Counted from the stretch's first letter, positions 41,952 to 53,362 are shown. The stretch is 64,000 bases of DNA from Microbacterium sp. W4I4 (GCF_030816235.1 NZ_JAUSXT010000001.1:3348001-3412000); one strand, 5' to 3'. Numbers and translations: made by a program. Notes: generated from the sequence alone by a model not told the origin.

Positions 41952-42014
41952 GAGCGGATGCCGCACGACACCAGTCAGTCTTCGGCCTTGCGGCCGCTGA
42001 CGCGGCATCCGCTC
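41952..42014 (+). terminator. Compound hairpin between rpsG and fusA
   Basis: GAGCGGATGCCGC (41952-41964) pairs perfectly with GCGGCATCCGCTC (42002-42014). Inside are a second stem GTCAG/CTGAC (41974-41978, 41997-42001) and a third CGGCC/GGCCG (41983-41987, 41992-41996). This could be an attenuator or an autoregulatory site. In E. coli, S7 binds the S12-S7 spacer of the same operon. Confidence 0.65.
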
Positions 42015-42055
42015 CCACTCTCTGTTCGTTCCTGAACCATCCCGGAGGAACCCCC

Positions 42056-44170
42056 GTGGCACAAGAAGTGCTCACAGACCTGAGCAAGGTCCGCAACATC
42101 GGCATCATGGCGCACATCGATGCCGGCAAGACCACCACCACCGAGCGCATCCTGTTCTACACGGGTGTGAACCACAAGCTCGGCGAGACCCACGACGGCG
42201 CTTCGACGACCGACTGGATGGAGCAGGAGAAGGAGCGCGGCATCACGATCACGTCTGCCGCCGTGACCTGCTACTGGGACAAGAACCAGATCAACATCAT
42301 CGACACGCCCGGTCACGTGGACTTCACGGTCGAGGTGGAGCGCTCGCTCCGCGTCCTCGACGGTGCCGTCGCCGTCTTCGACGGCAAGGAGGGCGTCGAG
42401 CCCCAGTCCGAGACCGTGTGGCGTCAGGCCGACAAGTACAACGTGCCCCGCATCTGCTTCGTCAACAAGATGGACAAGCTCGGTGCCGACTTCTACTACA
42501 CCGTCGACACGATCGTCAACCGTCTCGGTGCGAAGCCGCTCGTTCTGCAGCTGCCCATCGGCGCTGAGAGCGAGTTCGTCGGAGTCGTCGACCTCGTCGA
42601 GATGCGTGCACTCGTCTGGGAGGGTGACTCCAAGGGCGACGTGACGATGGGCGCCAAGTACGAGGTCCAGGAGATTCCCGCCGACCTCGTGGAGAAGGCC
42701 GCCGAGTACCGTCAGGCACTTCTGGAGACCGTCGCCGAGACCGACGACGCGCTGCTGGAGAAGTTCTTCGGTGGCGAGGACCTCACGGTCGCCGAGATCA
42801 AGGGCGCCATCCGCAAGATGGTCGTCGCATCGGAGATCTACCCGGTGCTCTGCGGTTCGGCGTTCAAGAACCGCGGCGTGCAGCCGATGCTCGACGCGGT
42901 CGTGGACTACCTGCCGAACCCCCTCGACGTCGGTGCCATCCAGGCGCACGACCCGAAGGACTACGACACGATCATCGAGCGTCACCCCGACGCCAACGAC
43001 CCGTTCGCGGCGCTGGCGTTCAAGGTCGCCGTGCACCCGTTCTTCGGGCGTCTCACCTATGTCCGCGTCTACTCGGGTCACCTCGATTCCGGCTCGGCGG
43101 TCGTCAACTCGACCAAGGGCAAGAAGGAGCGCATCGGGAAGATCTTCCAGATGCACGCCAACAAGGAGATCCCGGTTCCCTCGGTCACCGCGGGCAACAT
43201 CTACGCGGTCATCGGCCTGAAGGACACCACCACCGGTGACACCCTCACCGACCCGGCGGCGCCCGTCGTGCTCGAGTCGATGACCTTCCCCGAGCCGGTG
43301 ATCGAGGTCGCCATCGAGCCGAAGACCAAGGCCGACCAGGAGAAGCTGGGTGTCGCCATCCAGAAGCTCGCTGAGGAGGACCCGACCTTCCGCACGGAGC
43401 TCAACCCCGAGACCGGGCAGACGACCATCAAGGGCATGGGCGAGCTGCACCTCGACATCCTCGTGGATCGCATGAAGCGCGAGTTCAACGTCGAGGCGAA
43501 CGTCGGAAAGCCGCAGGTGGCGTACCGCGAGACGATCAAGAAGCTCGTCGAGAAGCACGACTACACGCACAAGAAGCAGACCGGTGGCTCGGGTCAGTTC
43601 GCGAAGATCCAGTTCAACATCGAGCCGCTCGAGCTCGACAGCGACAAGACCTACGAGTTCGTGAACGCCGTCACCGGTGGTCGCATCCCGCGCGAGTACA
43701 TCGGCTCGATCGACTCCGGTTTCCAGGACGCGATGAACGTCGGCGTCCTGGCGGGCTTCCCGATGGTCGGCGTCAAGGCGACCATCGTCGATGGTGCCGC
43801 CCACGACGTCGACTCCTCGGAGATGGCGTTCAAGATCGCCGGTTCCATGGGCTTCAAGGAAGCCGCACGTCGCGCCAACCCGGTGCTGCTCGAGCCGCTC
43901 ATGGCGGTCGAGGTGCGTACTCCTGAGGAGTACATGGGCGATGTCATCGGCGACCTGAACTCGCGTCGCGGCCAGATCCAGTCGATGGAGGACGCCCAGG
44001 GCGTCAAGGTCGTGCGTGCGTCGGTTCCGCTGTCGGAGATGTTCGGCTACATCGGTGACCTGCGCTCGAAGACCTCGGGTCGTGCCGTCTACTCGATGGA
44101 GTTCGACAGCTACGCTGAGGTTCCGCGCGCGGTTGCGGATGAGATCATCCAGAAGACCAAGGGCGAGTAA
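42056..44170 (+). CDS. fusA: Elongation factor G
   Basis: This 704-residue translocation GTPase has the P-loop AHIDAGKTT at about 20-28, the switch II sequence DTPGHVDF and the specificity motif NKMDKLG. The C-terminal domains include [16 protein letters not shown]. The GTG start follows CCGGAGGAAC. It is a single full-length copy, with no second domain signature that would suggest EF-G2 or a tetracycline-protection type. Confidence 0.98.
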   Translation: MAQEVLTDLSKVRNIGIMAHIDAGKTTTTERILFYTGVNHKLGETHDGASTTDWMEQEKERGITITSAAVTCYWDKNQINIIDTPGHVDFTVEVERSLRVLDGAVAVFDGKEGVEPQSETVWRQADKYNVPRICFVNKMDKLGADFYYTVDTIVNRLGAKPLVLQLPIGAESEFVGVVDLVEMRALVWEGDSKGDVTMGAKYEVQEIPADLVEKAAEYRQALLETVAETDDALLEKFFGGEDLTVAEIKGAIRKMVVASEIYPVLCGSAFKNRGVQPMLDAVVDYLPNPLDVGAIQAHDPKDYDTIIERHPDANDPFAALAFKVAVHPFFGRLTYVRVYSGHLDSGSAVVNSTKGKKERIGKIFQMHANKEIPVPSVTAGNIYAVIGLKDTTTGDTLTDPAAPVVLESMTFPEPVIEVAIEPKTKADQEKLGVAIQKLAEEDPTFRTELNPETGQTTIKGMGELHLDILVDRMKREFNVEANVGKPQVAYRETIKKLVEKHDYTHKKQTGGSGQFAKIQFNIEPLELDSDKTYEFVNAVTGGRIPREYIGSIDSGFQDAMNVGVLAGFPMVGVKATIVDGAAHDVDSSEMAFKIAGSMGFKEAARRANPVLLEPLMAVEVRTPEEYMGDVIGDLNSRRGQIQSMEDAQGVKVVRASVPLSEMFGYIGDLRSKTSGRAVYSMEFDSYAEVPRAVADEIIQKTKGE

Positions 44171-44180
44171 GCCCTTCCGC

Positions 44181-44210
44181 TCTCCCGGGCTCCTCGCGGA
44201 GCCCGGGAGA
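44181..44210 (+). terminator. Hairpin after fusA
   Basis: TCTCCCGGGCTCC (44181-44193) and GGAGCCCGGGAGA (44198-44210) form a perfect 13-bp stem with a TCGC loop, ten bases after the fusA stop. There is no T-run. Confidence 0.8.
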
Positions 44211-44324
44211 GTACCCCACAACTTCACATTCACTCTCTACTAAACTGAGAAACCGAAATCAGTAGGGACCCGGTCACAATCCAGTGCCCGGTAATCACTA
44301 CACGAACGTCCTGAGGAGGACCCA

Positions 44325-45518
<1,194 letters not shown>

Positions 45519-45535
45519 GCACCTGCATCACCACG

Positions 45536-45565
45536 ATGGGGTCGAGCCTTCGGGCTCGGCCCCAT
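45536..45565 (+). terminator. Terminator after tuf
   Basis: ATGGGG-T-CGAGCC pairs with GGCTCG-G-CCCCAT around a TTCG tetraloop (45536-45565), followed by TGTCGTAT. Confidence 0.85.
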
Positions 45566-45636
45566 TGTCGTATCCGGTCCGCATCGCGTAGAACTGTAGT
45601 TACGCAGAATGCGTCAACCGACAGGGGAGGAAACCC

Positions 45637-45849
45637 ATGGGTCTCGATGACATCGTGAACAAGGGCAAGGATCTGTACGAGCAGAACAAGGACAAGGTCG
45701 ACGAGGCCGTCCACAGCGAGCAGGCCGAGGGCATCAGCGACAAGGTGCTCGACGGAGTCGCGGACTTCGCGAAGAAGCTCGCCCCGGGCGCTTCCGAGAA
45801 GATCGACGACATCCGCGATGCCGCCGACCAGTCACTCGGGAACGAGTGA
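45637..45849 (+). CDS. MT0933/Rv0909-type antitoxin-like protein, no toxin partner
   Basis: This 70-residue helical charged protein starts MGLDDIVNKGKDLYEQNKDK and matches the actinobacterial MT0933-like antitoxin family. AGGGGAGGAAAC precedes the ATG. In mycobacteria the family member is paired with a toxin gene. Here both flanks are terminators (45536-45565 and 45868-45902) and no second small ORF is attached. It may be an orphan antitoxin or a protein with another role, since the family is often solitary. Confidence 0.85.
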   Translation: MGLDDIVNKGKDLYEQNKDKVDEAVHSEQAEGISDKVLDGVADFAKKLAPGASEKIDDIRDAADQSLGNE

Positions 45850-45867
45850 GGACGCTCGATCACTGAC

Positions 45868-45902
45868 AGAAGGCGACGCACCCGCGAGGTGCGTCGCCTT
45901 CT
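45868..45902 (+). terminator. Terminator after the antitoxin-like gene
   Basis: AGAAGGCGACGCACC (45868-45882) and GGTGCGTCGCCTTCT (45888-45902) form a perfect 15-bp stem, followed by GCTTT. Confidence 0.9.
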
Positions 45903-45940
45903 GCTTTGCCCGGACTATGTCCGTGGAGGGGAATCTCCCC

Positions 45941-46205
45941 TAGACTGTGAGCGCCGCCTGGGGATCTTGCGGCACGGATGCTGTGGGGGCACAGCGTCCG
46001 GAAGGACTGGGGATTCATCATGGGGAACACCGTGCTGAGCGCGTGGGATGACCACGGATGCATCGTCATGTCCGCGCGAGCTTCGATTCGCGTCCTTGAA
46101 CGAGGCAGTCGGCATCCCTTCTCGTCGGCTCCTCCCGCCCGGTGCGTCCCCTCCCACCGGGCTTCCCATGGCGCTGGACGGAGCATGGGGATGCTCCGTC
46201 CAGCG
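45941..46205 (+). ncRNA. Candidate structured small RNA ending in a strong hairpin
   Basis: A TAGACT box, about 185 bases of sequence with no good ORF, a stem-loop with the loop CGTCCCCTCC and a final perfect 15-bp stem (46172-46186 with 46191-46205, GGGG loop) look like an independent transcript. C-rich loops before a terminator recall actinobacterial 6C RNA, but I cannot confirm the match. The alternative is a small protein starting MGNTVLSAWDDHGCIVMSAR at 46021. Confidence 0.3.
46172..46205 (+). terminator. Terminator-like hairpin upstream of the S10 operon
   Basis: CGCTGGACGGAGCAT and ATGCTCCGTCCAGCG form a perfect 15-bp stem with a GGGG loop, followed by TCTTGA. It ends a transcript that starts after the antitoxin-like gene. 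Confidence 0.7.
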
Positions 46206-46250
46206 TCTTGAGCAGCCCGATATCGGAGCGCGACACGCCCGGGTTTGCGG

Positions 46251-46279
46251 TTCACGAATCCGGCATGGCAGAATAGACA
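46251..46279 (+). promoter_or_regulatory. Probable S10 operon promoter
   Basis: TTCACG (46251-46256) and TAGACA (46274-46279) are 17 bases apart. The predicted leader to rpsJ is about 265 bases, long enough for ribosomal autoregulation. Confidence 0.5.
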
Positions 46280-46552
46280 GGTTCCACATTCCTGCGCTCT
46301 TCGTGATGCGCGGGATCACTGCCACGAACGTGCATAGACGGTGTCCTCGCTTCGAGCGGGCACAGGGTTCTAGGCCACGGGCAGCAGAACACCTCCCACC
46401 TGAATGACAGACGGCCTCCGTGCTGCTGTCGGCGGGGTGAAAAGAGAACAGCGGTGCGCAAGTGCCGAGGCGCGAACAGCGCCGACGCGCGTCCAATGCC
46501 CCAGGGTCACCCGGCCCCGGTCGGTAAGACGCTTATTGAGAGAGAGCAGACA

Positions 46553-46861
46553 ATGGCGGGACAGAAGATCCGCATTCGCCTGAAGTCGTATGACCACGAG
46601 GTCATCGACACGTCGGCGCGCAAGATCGTCGACACCGTGACCCGTGCGGGCGCGACTGTCGTCGGCCCGGTGCCGCTTCCGACGGAGAAGAACGTGATCG
46701 CAGTGATCCGTTCGCCCCACAAGTACAAGGACAGCCGCGAGCACTTCGAGATGCGCACGCACAAGCGTCTGATCGACATCGTCGACCCGACGCCCAAGGC
46801 CGTCGATTCGCTGATGCGTCTCGACCTGCCGGCTGACGTCAACATCGAGATCAAGCTGTAA
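46553..46861 (+). CDS. rpsJ: 30S ribosomal protein S10
   Basis: This 102-residue protein starts [19 protein letters not shown]. It is the first gene of the S10 operon. The frame is open upstream, but the ATG at 46553 gives the exact family N-terminus and follows GAGAGAG. S10 also serves in NusB/NusE antitermination. Confidence 0.98.
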   Translation: MAGQKIRIRLKSYDHEVIDTSARKIVDTVTRAGATVVGPVPLPTEKNVIAVIRSPHKYKDSREHFEMRTHKRLIDIVDPTPKAVDSLMRLDLPADVNIEIKL

Positions 46862-46869
46862 GGATCGAC

Positions 46870-47529
46870 ATGGTTGACATCAACGCAAAGATTTCCAAGG
46901 GCATGCTCGGCACCAAGCTCGGCATGACCCAGGTGTGGAACGAGAGCGGCAAGCTCGTCCCCGTCACCGTGATCGAGCTGGCGCCCAACGTGGTCACCCA
47001 GCTTCGCACGCTCGAGACGGACGGCTACAAGGCCGTTCAGATCGCCTACGGCCAGATCGACCCCCGCAAGGTCAACAAGCCCCTCACCGCTCACTTCGAG
47101 GCAGCCGGCGTCACGCCGCGTCGTCACGTCACCGAGATCCGCACCGCGGATGCCGGCGACTACACCCTGGGCCAGGAGCTCACGGTCGACGGCACCTTCG
47201 AGGCGGGCCAGCTGGTCGACGTCGTCGGCACCAGCAAGGGCAAGGGCTTCGCCGGTGTCATGAAGCGTCACAACTTCAAGGGCGTCTCGGCATCCCACGG
47301 TTCGCACCGCAACCACCGCAAGCCGGGCTCGATCGGCGCATCGTCGACCCCGAGCCGCGTCTTCAAGGGCATGCGCATGGCCGGCCGTATGGGTGGCGAG
47401 CGCGTGACCGTCCTCAACCTCACGGTGCACGCCGTCGACGCCGAGAAGGGACTCATGCTCGTCAAGGGCGCCGTCCCCGGCGCACGTGGCCGCATCGTCT
47501 TCGTCCGCAACGCAGTGAAGGGTGCCTGA
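46870..47529 (+). CDS. rplC: 50S ribosomal protein L3
   Basis: This 219-residue protein contains [25 protein letters not shown] and [13 protein letters not shown], the loop that reaches towards the peptidyl transferase centre. It begins eight bases after rpsJ. The length is normal for actinobacteria. Confidence 0.98.
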   Translation: MVDINAKISKGMLGTKLGMTQVWNESGKLVPVTVIELAPNVVTQLRTLETDGYKAVQIAYGQIDPRKVNKPLTAHFEAAGVTPRRHVTEIRTADAGDYTLGQELTVDGTFEAGQLVDVVGTSKGKGFAGVMKRHNFKGVSASHGSHRNHRKPGSIGASSTPSRVFKGMRMAGRMGGERVTVLNLTVHAVDAEKGLMLVKGAVPGARGRIVFVRNAVKGA

Positions 47530-47531
47530 AC

Positions 47532-48194
47532 ATGGCTGACTCGACTCTCGCGCTCGAGGTCTTCGCGGTCGACGGCAAGAAGGCCGGCTCCATCGAGCTG
47601 CCCGCCTCGATCTTCGATGTGAAGACCAACGTTCCGCTGATCCACCAGGTCGTCGTCGCGCAGCTCGCTGCCGCACGCCAGGGCACCCACTCGACCAAGC
47701 GTCGCGGTGAGGTCTCCGGTGCAGGCCGCAAGCCCTTCAAGCAGAAGGGCACGGGTAACGCCCGTCAGGGCTCGATCCGCGCACCGCACATGACCGGTGG
47801 TGGCATCGTGCACGGCCCGAAGCCGCGCGACTACTCGCAGCGCACCCCCAAGAAGATGATCGCCGCCGCCCTGCTGGGCGCGCTCAGCGACCGCTTCCGC
47901 GGTGAGCGCCTGCACGCAGTCGAGGCGTTCGTCGCCGACAGCGCTCCTTCGACCAAGATCGCTGCGAGCCTGCTCGCCGCCGTCGCCGGTCCGAAGAACG
48001 TGCTCGTCGTCATCGAGCGCAACGACGAGCTGACCGTGAAGAGCGTCCGCAACCTGCCGAACGTTCACGTGCTCAGCTTCGACCAGCTGAACGCCTACGA
48101 CGTGATCGTCTCCGACGACATCGTCTTCACCAAGCCCGCACTCGAGGCCTTCATCGCCTCGAAGACCGGCTCAACCGAGGAGGTCTCGGCATGA
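47532..48194 (+). CDS. rplD: 50S ribosomal protein L4
   Basis: This 220-residue protein has the extended loop [20 protein letters not shown] and [20 protein letters not shown]. The ATG at 47532 lies two bases after the rplC stop. In E. coli L4 represses the S10 operon through its leader. The long leader here would allow a similar control, but no direct evidence exists. Confidence 0.98.
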   Translation: MADSTLALEVFAVDGKKAGSIELPASIFDVKTNVPLIHQVVVAQLAAARQGTHSTKRRGEVSGAGRKPFKQKGTGNARQGSIRAPHMTGGGIVHGPKPRDYSQRTPKKMIAAALLGALSDRFRGERLHAVEAFVADSAPSTKIAASLLAAVAGPKNVLVVIERNDELTVKSVRNLPNVHVLSFDQLNAYDVIVSDDIVFTKPALEAFIASKTGSTEEVSA

Positions 48195-48511
48195 CCGAGC
48201 AGAACACCCTCGCGACGGCACTGAACAAGGACCCGCGCGACATCATCCTGGGCCCGGTCGTCTCCGAGAAGAGCTACGGACTGATCGACGAGGGCAAGTA
48301 CACCTTCCTCGTGGACCCCCGCGCTTCGAAGACCGAGATCAAGCTCGCCATCGAGAAGATCTTCGGCGTCAAGGTGGCTTCGGTCAACACGATCAACCGC
48401 GTCGGCAAGACCCGCCGCACCCGTTTCGGCACCGGCAAGCGCAAGGACACCAAGCGCGCCATCGTCGCGCTGAAGTCGGGCTCCATCGACATCTTCACGG
48501 CCGTCGGCTGA
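48191..48511 (+). CDS. rplW: 50S ribosomal protein L23
   Basis: This 106-residue protein at the exit tunnel has the core [17 protein letters not shown] and [19 protein letters not shown]. Its ATG overlaps the rplD stop by four bases. Confidence 0.98.
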   Translation: MTEQNTLATALNKDPRDIILGPVVSEKSYGLIDEGKYTFLVDPRASKTEIKLAIEKIFGVKVASVNTINRVGKTRRTRFGTGKRKDTKRAIVALKSGSIDIFTAVG

Positions 48512-48531
48512 CCGGGGGATAAGGACAGATA

Positions 48532-49371
48532 ATGGCTATTCGCAAGTACAAGCCCACGACCCCCGGTCGCCGCGGCTCGTCGGTGGCAGACTTCGCCGAG
48601 ATCACTCGATCGACGCCGGAGAAGTCGCTGCTGCGTCCGCTCTCGAAGACCGGTGGTCGCAACAACCAGGGCCGCATCACCACCCGCCACATCGGTGGTG
48701 GACACAAGCGTCAGTACCGCGTCATCGACTTCCGTCGCAATGACAAGGACGGCGTCAACGCCAAGGTCGCTCACATCGAGTACGACCCCAACCGCACCGC
48801 ACGCATCGCGCTGCTGCACTACTTCGACGGCGAGAAGCGCTACATCATCGCGCCGAACAAGCTGAAGCAGGGCGACATCGTCGAGTCGGGTGCCGGCGCT
48901 GACATCAAGCCCGGCAACAACCTGCCGCTGAAGAACATCCCCACCGGTACCGTCATCCACGCGATCGAGCTGCGCCCCGGTGGCGGAGCGAAGATGGCAC
49001 GTTCGGCCGGCGCCTCGGTGCGTCTGGTCGCCAAGGACGGTCCCTACGCTCAGCTGCGTCTGCCTTCGGGCGAGATCCGCAACGTCGACGCGCGCTGCCG
49101 TGCGACGATCGGCGAGGTCGGCAACGCCGAGCAGTCGAACATCAACTGGGGCAAGGCCGGACGCAACCGCTGGAAGGGCATCCGCCCGACCGTCCGTGGT
49201 GTGGCCATGAACCCGGTCGACCACCCGCACGGTGGTGGCGAGGGCAAGACGTCCGGTGGACGTCACCCCGTCTCCCCCTGGGGCCAGGCTGAGGGTCGTA
49301 CCCGTCACGCCAACAAGGAAAGCGACAAGTACATCGTGCGTCGCCGCAACGCCGGCAAGAAGCGCAAGTAG
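48532..49371 (+). CDS. rplB: 50S ribosomal protein L2
   Basis: This 279-residue protein has the conserved C-terminal block [20 protein letters not shown] near the peptidyl transferase centre, including the functional histidine. The N-terminus [15 protein letters not shown] is standard. Confidence 0.98.
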   Translation: MAIRKYKPTTPGRRGSSVADFAEITRSTPEKSLLRPLSKTGGRNNQGRITTRHIGGGHKRQYRVIDFRRNDKDGVNAKVAHIEYDPNRTARIALLHYFDGEKRYIIAPNKLKQGDIVESGAGADIKPGNNLPLKNIPTGTVIHAIELRPGGGAKMARSAGASVRLVAKDGPYAQLRLPSGEIRNVDARCRATIGEVGNAEQSNINWGKAGRNRWKGIRPTVRGVAMNPVDHPHGGGEGKTSGGRHPVSPWGQAEGRTRHANKESDKYIVRRRNAGKKRK

Positions 49372-49383
49372 GAGTAGAGGAAG

Positions 49384-49665
49384 ATGCCACGCAGTCTTAA
49401 GAAGGGCCCCTTCGTCGATGAGCACCTGCTTCGCAAGGTGGTCGGTCAGAACGAAGCCGGTTCCAAGAACGTCATCAAGACCTGGTCCCGCCGGTCGATG
49501 ATCATCCCGTCCATGCTGGGTCACACGATCGCCGTCCACGACGGCCGCAAGCACATCCCTGTGTTCGTGACCGAGGCCATGGTCGGCCACAAATTGGGCG
49601 AGTTCGCGCCCACCCGCACCTTCCGCGGCCATGTGAAGGACGACAAGAAGGGCCGTCGCCGCTGA
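49384..49665 (+). CDS. rpsS: 30S ribosomal protein S19
   Basis: This 93-residue protein starts [16 protein letters not shown]. It lies 12 bases after rplB with AGGAAG before the ATG. It ends in a basic tail (KDDKKGRRR). Confidence 0.98.
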   Translation: MPRSLKKGPFVDEHLLRKVVGQNEAGSKNVIKTWSRRSMIIPSMLGHTIAVHDGRKHIPVFVTEAMVGHKLGEFAPTRTFRGHVKDDKKGRRR

Positions 49666-49703
49666 CGCGGTGACGCTCTGGACAGAAACAGAGGAGGAGA
49701 ACA

Positions 49704-50102
49704 ATGGTGGATTCCATCGCACGCGTCAAGCACATTCGCGTGACCCCTCAGAAGGCTCGTCGTGTCGTCGCGCTCATCAAGGGCAAGCAGGCGCAGGAAG
49801 CACTGGCCATTCTGAAGTTCGCCCCGCAGGGCGCAAGCGAGCCGATCTACAAGCTCGTGCACGCTGCGATCGCGAACGCACAGGTCAAGGCCGATCGCGA
49901 CGGCGAGTTCCTGGACGAGCAGGACCTGTACGTGAAGAACGCGTACGTCGACGAGGGCACGACGCTCAAGCGTTTCCAGCCCCGTGCTCAGGGTCGCGCG
50001 TTCCAGATCAAGAAGCGCACGAGCCACATCACGGTCGTGCTGGGCACGCCCGAGGTCGCTGAGGCGGCCGCGGCGGCCAAGACGAAGAAGGCGAGCAAGT
50101 AA
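49704..50102 (+). CDS. rplV: 50S ribosomal protein L22
   Basis: This 132-residue protein has the tunnel-lining hairpin region [21 protein letters not shown]-terminal tail [14 protein letters not shown] extends beyond the usual core. AGGAGGAGAAC precedes the ATG. The stop and the rpsC start share one base (TAATG). Confidence 0.97.
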   Translation: MVDSIARVKHIRVTPQKARRVVALIKGKQAQEALAILKFAPQGASEPIYKLVHAAIANAQVKADRDGEFLDEQDLYVKNAYVDEGTTLKRFQPRAQGRAFQIKKRTSHITVVLGTPEVAEAAAAAKTKKASK

Positions 50103-50851
50103 TGGGCCAGAAGGTCAACCCGTACGGCTTCCGCCTCGGCATCACCACGGACCACGTGTCTCGTTGGTTCTCGGACTCGACGAAGCCGGGCCAGCGTTAC
50201 GCCGACTACGTCGCCGAGGACATCAAGATCCGTCGTCTGCTGCAGACGCAGCTGGACCGCGCCGGTGTCTCGAACATCGAGATCGAGCGCACCCGTGACC
50301 GCGTCCGCGTCGACATCCACACCGCCCGTCCGGGCATCGTGATCGGTCGCCGTGGCGCCGAGGCCGAGCGCATCCGCGGCGACCTCGAGAAGCTCTCGGG
50401 CAAGCAGATCCAGCTGAACATCCTCGAGGTCAAGAACCCCGAGGCCGACGCTCAGCTCGTCGCACAGGGCATCGCCGAGCAGCTCTCTGCTCGTGTGGCG
50501 TTCCGTCGTGCGATGCGCAAGGGTCTGCAGGGCGCACAGCGCGCCGGCGCCAAGGGCATCCGCATCCAGGTCTCCGGCCGCCTCGGCGGCGCGGAGATGA
50601 GCCGTTCGGAGTTCTACCGCGAGGGTCGTGTGCCGCTGCACACGCTGCGCGCGAACATCGACTACGGCTTCTACGAGGCCAAGACCACCTTCGGCCGCAT
50701 CGGCGTGAAGGTCTGGATCTACAAGGGCGACCTCACCAACAAGGAACTCGCACGTGAGCAGGCGAACATGAAGCCGCAGCGTGAGCGTGGTGGCGACCGT
50801 CGCCGCGCTCCCCGCAGCGACGCGCCTGTCGCAGAAGGAGCGTCGGCATAA
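50102..50851 (+). CDS. rpsC: 30S ribosomal protein S3
   Basis: This 249-residue protein starts [20 protein letters not shown] and contains the KH motif region [19 protein letters not shown]. The basic tail ([15 protein letters not shown]) is longer than in E. coli. It is overlapped by one base with both neighbours. Confidence 0.98.
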   Translation: MGQKVNPYGFRLGITTDHVSRWFSDSTKPGQRYADYVAEDIKIRRLLQTQLDRAGVSNIEIERTRDRVRVDIHTARPGIVIGRRGAEAERIRGDLEKLSGKQIQLNILEVKNPEADAQLVAQGIAEQLSARVAFRRAMRKGLQGAQRAGAKGIRIQVSGRLGGAEMSRSEFYREGRVPLHTLRANIDYGFYEAKTTFGRIGVKVWIYKGDLTNKELAREQANMKPQRERGGDRRRAPRSDAPVAEGASA

Positions 50852-51270
50852 TGCTCATCCCTCGCAAGGTCAAGTACCGCAAGCAGCACCACCCGAAGCG
50901 TACGGGCCAGGCCACCGGCGGCACCAAGGTGTCGTTCGGTGAGTATGGGATCCAGGCACTGACCCCCGCGTATGTGACGAACCGTCAGATCGAGTCCGCT
51001 CGTATCGCGATGACCCGTCACATCAAGCGCGGTGGCAAGGTGTGGATCAACATCTACCCCGACCGTCCGCTCACGAAGAAGCCTGCCGAGACCCGCATGG
51101 GTTCCGGTAAGGGTTCCCCCGAGTGGTGGGTCGCGAACGTCAAGCCGGGCCGTGTCCTCTTCGAGGTCGCGGGCGTCACTGAGGAGCTCGCACGCGAGGC
51201 TCTCACCCGGGCCATTCACAAGCTGCCGCTCAAGGCACGCATCATCAAGCGCGAGGAGGGCGACGCGTAA
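50851..51270 (+). CDS. rplP: 50S ribosomal protein L16
   Basis: This 139-residue protein starts [17 protein letters not shown] and has [20 protein letters not shown]. The length and sequence are standard. Confidence 0.98.
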   Translation: MLIPRKVKYRKQHHPKRTGQATGGTKVSFGEYGIQALTPAYVTNRQIESARIAMTRHIKRGGKVWINIYPDRPLTKKPAETRMGSGKGSPEWWVANVKPGRVLFEVAGVTEELAREALTRAIHKLPLKARIIKREEGDA

Positions 51271-51584
51271 TGGCGATCGGCACCAAGGAGCTCGCACCCG
51301 CCGAGCTCGACACGTTCGAAGACCAGCGCCTCGTCGAGGAGCTGCGTAAGGCCAAGGAGGAGCTTTTCAACCTCCGTTTCCAGTCGGCCACCGGCCAGCT
51401 GGAGAGCCACGGCCGCATCCGCGCCGTCAAGCGCGACATCGCGCGCCTGTACACCGTGATCCGCGAGCGCGAGCTGGGCATCCGTGCCACGCCCGCACCC
51501 GTCGAGGTTCCGGCCAAGAAGGCGTCCAAGGCGAAGGCGAAGAAGGCCACTGAGGCTGACGCGCCCAAGGAGGAGGCCGAGTAA
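51270..51584 (+). CDS. rpmC: 50S ribosomal protein L29 with extended tail
   Basis: The normal L29 core is at about 1-75 ([20 protein letters not shown]). A C-terminal tail of about 28 residues rich in Lys and Ala follows ([13 protein letters not shown]). The total of 104 residues is well above the usual 60-80. The tail is probably flexible at the ribosome surface near the exit. Confidence 0.96.
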   Translation: MAIGTKELAPAELDTFEDQRLVEELRKAKEELFNLRFQSATGQLESHGRIRAVKRDIARLYTVIRERELGIRATPAPVEVPAKKASKAKAKKATEADAPKEEAE

Positions 51585-51889
51585 TGGCTGAGAAGAAGAC
51601 GGCTGAGCACGGCGCGCACGATGTGCGCGACGCTGCCGCCCGCGGTTACCGGAAGACGCAGCGCGGCTACGTCGTCAGCGACAAGATGGACAAGACCATC
51701 GTCGTCGAGGTCGAGGACCGCGTGAAGCACCCGCTGTACGGCAAGGTCATCCGCCGCACCGAGAAGCGCAAGGTGCACGACGAGACCAACTCGGCGGGCA
51801 TCGGCGACCTCGTCGTCATCACTGAGACCCGCCCGCTGAGCGCCACCAAGCGCTGGCGCCTGGTCGAGATCGTCGAAAAGGCCAAGTAA
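51584..51889 (+). CDS. rpsQ: 30S ribosomal protein S17
   Basis: This 101-residue protein has the core [20 protein letters not shown] and [20 protein letters not shown]. An N-terminal arm of about 25 residues is typical of actinobacteria. The start overlaps the rpmC stop by one base. Confidence 0.97.
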   Translation: MAEKKTAEHGAHDVRDAAARGYRKTQRGYVVSDKMDKTIVVEVEDRVKHPLYGKVIRRTEKRKVHDETNSAGIGDLVVITETRPLSATKRWRLVEIVEKAK

Positions 51890-51916
51890 GCCTCCGGCTT
51901 ACTTCAAGGAGTAATA

Positions 51917-52285
51917 GTGATTCAGCAGGAATCCCGCCTCAAGGTCGCCGACAACACCGGCGCGAAGGAGCTGCTCACGATCCGTGTTCTCGGTGGTTCG
52001 CGCCGCCGTTACGCCGGTCTGGGCGACACCATCGTCGCGACGGTGAAGGATGCGATCCCGGGCGGCAACGTCAAGAAGGGCGATGTGGTCAAGGCCGTCA
52101 TCGTCCGCACGAAGAAGTCTGTCCGTCGTCCGGACGGCTCATACATCAAGTTCGACGAGAACGCCGCCGTGCTTCTGAAGACCGACGGGGAGCCTCGCGG
52201 CACCCGTATCTTCGGACCGGTCGGTCGTGAGCTTCGTGACAAGAAGTTCATGAAGATCGTCTCGCTCGCCCCGGAGGTCATTTGA
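51917..52285 (+). CDS. rplN: 50S ribosomal protein L14
   Basis: This 122-residue protein starts [19 protein letters not shown] after a GTG initiator, with AAGGAG upstream. The 27-base gap from rpsQ is normal within the operon. Confidence 0.98.
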   Translation: MIQQESRLKVADNTGAKELLTIRVLGGSRRRYAGLGDTIVATVKDAIPGGNVKKGDVVKAVIVRTKKSVRRPDGSYIKFDENAAVLLKTDGEPRGTRIFGPVGRELRDKKFMKIVSLAPEVI

Positions 52286-52287
52286 TC

Positions 52288-52647
52288 ATGGCGAACATCA
52301 AGAAGGGTGACCTGGTTCAGGTCATCACCGGCCGCAAGCAGGACAAGGGCGGCGACCGCGGCAAGCAGGGCAAGGTCCTCGAGATCCTCGTCGAGCAGAA
52401 CCGCGTCGTCGTGGAGGGCGTGAACTACGTCACCAAGCACACCCGTGTCGGTCAGAGCCAGCGCGGCACCAAGACCGGTGGCATCGAGACCGTCGAGGCC
52501 CCGATCCACATCTCCAACGTCGCCGTCGTCGACCCCTCGAGCAAGAAGCCGACCCGTGTCGGCCACCGCGTCGAGGAGCAGGTCAAGGACGGCGTGAAGC
52601 GCACGGTCCGCGTGCGCTACGCGAAGAAGTCAGGTAAGGACCTCTGA
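52288..52647 (+). CDS. rplX: 50S ribosomal protein L24
   Basis: This 119-residue protein carries the KOW motif at [18 protein letters not shown]. The ATG at 52288 is preferred over an in-frame TTG six bases earlier because GGAGG lies in range and it gives MANIKKGD. The stop overlaps the rplE start. Confidence 0.97.
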   Translation: MANIKKGDLVQVITGRKQDKGGDRGKQGKVLEILVEQNRVVVEGVNYVTKHTRVGQSQRGTKTGGIETVEAPIHISNVAVVDPSSKKPTRVGHRVEEQVKDGVKRTVRVRYAKKSGKDL

Positions 52648-53237
52648 TGGCAACCGCAACTGCTGCAGAGACTGGCAAGATCCAGCCTCGCCTGAAGCAG
52701 AAGTACAACACCGAGATCAAGAAGGCTCTGCAGGAGCAGTTCGGCTACGCGAACGTCATGCAGATCCCCGGTCTGGTCAAGGTGGTCGTCAACACCGGTG
52801 TCGGCGAGGCGGCTCGTGACAGCAAGGTGATCGAGGGTGCGGTCGCAGACCTCACCAAGATCACCGGTCAGAAGCCCATCGTCACCAAGGCTCGCAAGTC
52901 GATCGCGCAGTTCAAGCTGCGCGAGGGTCAGCCGATCGGCGCGCACGTCACCCTCCGCGGTGACCGCGCGTGGGAGTTCGTCGACCGCCTGGTGAACCTC
53001 GCACTGCCCCGCATCCGCGACTTCCGCGGTCTGTCGGGTGAGCAGTTCGACGGCAACGGCAACTACACCTTCGGTCTCCAGGAGCAGAGCGTGTTCCACG
53101 AGATCGATCAGGACAAGATCGACCGCGTCCGCGGATTCGACATCACCGTGGTCACCACGGCCAAGACGGATGACGAGGGTCGCGCTCTTCTGCGTGCGCT
53201 CGGCTTTCCGTTCAAGGCTGCTGACGCCCCCGCATGA
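52647..53237 (+). CDS. rplE: 50S ribosomal protein L5
   Basis: This 196-residue protein contains [16 protein letters not shown] and [21 protein letters not shown]. It is followed by a hairpin and a 125-base gap. The small S14 gene that often lies here in other bacteria is absent. Confidence 0.98.
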   Translation: MATATAAETGKIQPRLKQKYNTEIKKALQEQFGYANVMQIPGLVKVVVNTGVGEAARDSKVIEGAVADLTKITGQKPIVTKARKSIAQFKLREGQPIGAHVTLRGDRAWEFVDRLVNLALPRIRDFRGLSGEQFDGNGNYTFGLQEQSVFHEIDQDKIDRVRGFDITVVTTAKTDDEGRALLRALGFPFKAADAPA

Positions 53238-53243
53238 TCTTTT

Positions 53244-53277
53244 CGGCTGGGATCGCCGTCACAGGCGGTCCCAGCCG
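53244..53277 (+). terminator. Hairpin between rplE and rpsH
   Basis: CGGCTGGGATCGCC and GGCGGTCCCAGCCG pair with one mismatch (53244-53277). A -10-like CATAAT follows at 53284-53289, so rpsH onwards may have a promoter of its own. Confidence 0.7.
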
Positions 53278-53362
53278 TAAGGCATAATTGAAGATTGTGT
53301 GTTCACGCAGGTCGGCGTCCGTGTAACGGGCGTCGAAACCTCATGATCGAAAGTAGATATCC

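Larger units (their letters stand above)
45903..46552 (+). other. 650-base region without a convincing protein gene, upstream of rpsJ
   Basis: The first part (about 45941-46211) has a possible -10 element TAGACT (45941-45946), a weak small ORF from ATG 46021 to 46211 with a poor second half, a stem GCCCGGTG/CACCGGGC with a C-rich loop (46137-46162), and a terminator-like hairpin (46172-46205). The second part (46212-46552) holds a probable rpsJ promoter (46251-46279) and a leader of about 265 bases with several short stems. No tRNA or rRNA was seen. Confidence 0.6.

Noticed and set aside
45637..45849. Complete toxin-antitoxin pair
   Set aside because: No second small ORF adjoins the antitoxin-like gene, and both sides are closed by terminators.
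45978..46211. 77-codon ORF before the S10 operon as a firm gene
   Set aside because: Codon bias is lost in its second half and its end runs through a terminator hairpin. It is kept only as an alternative to a small RNA.
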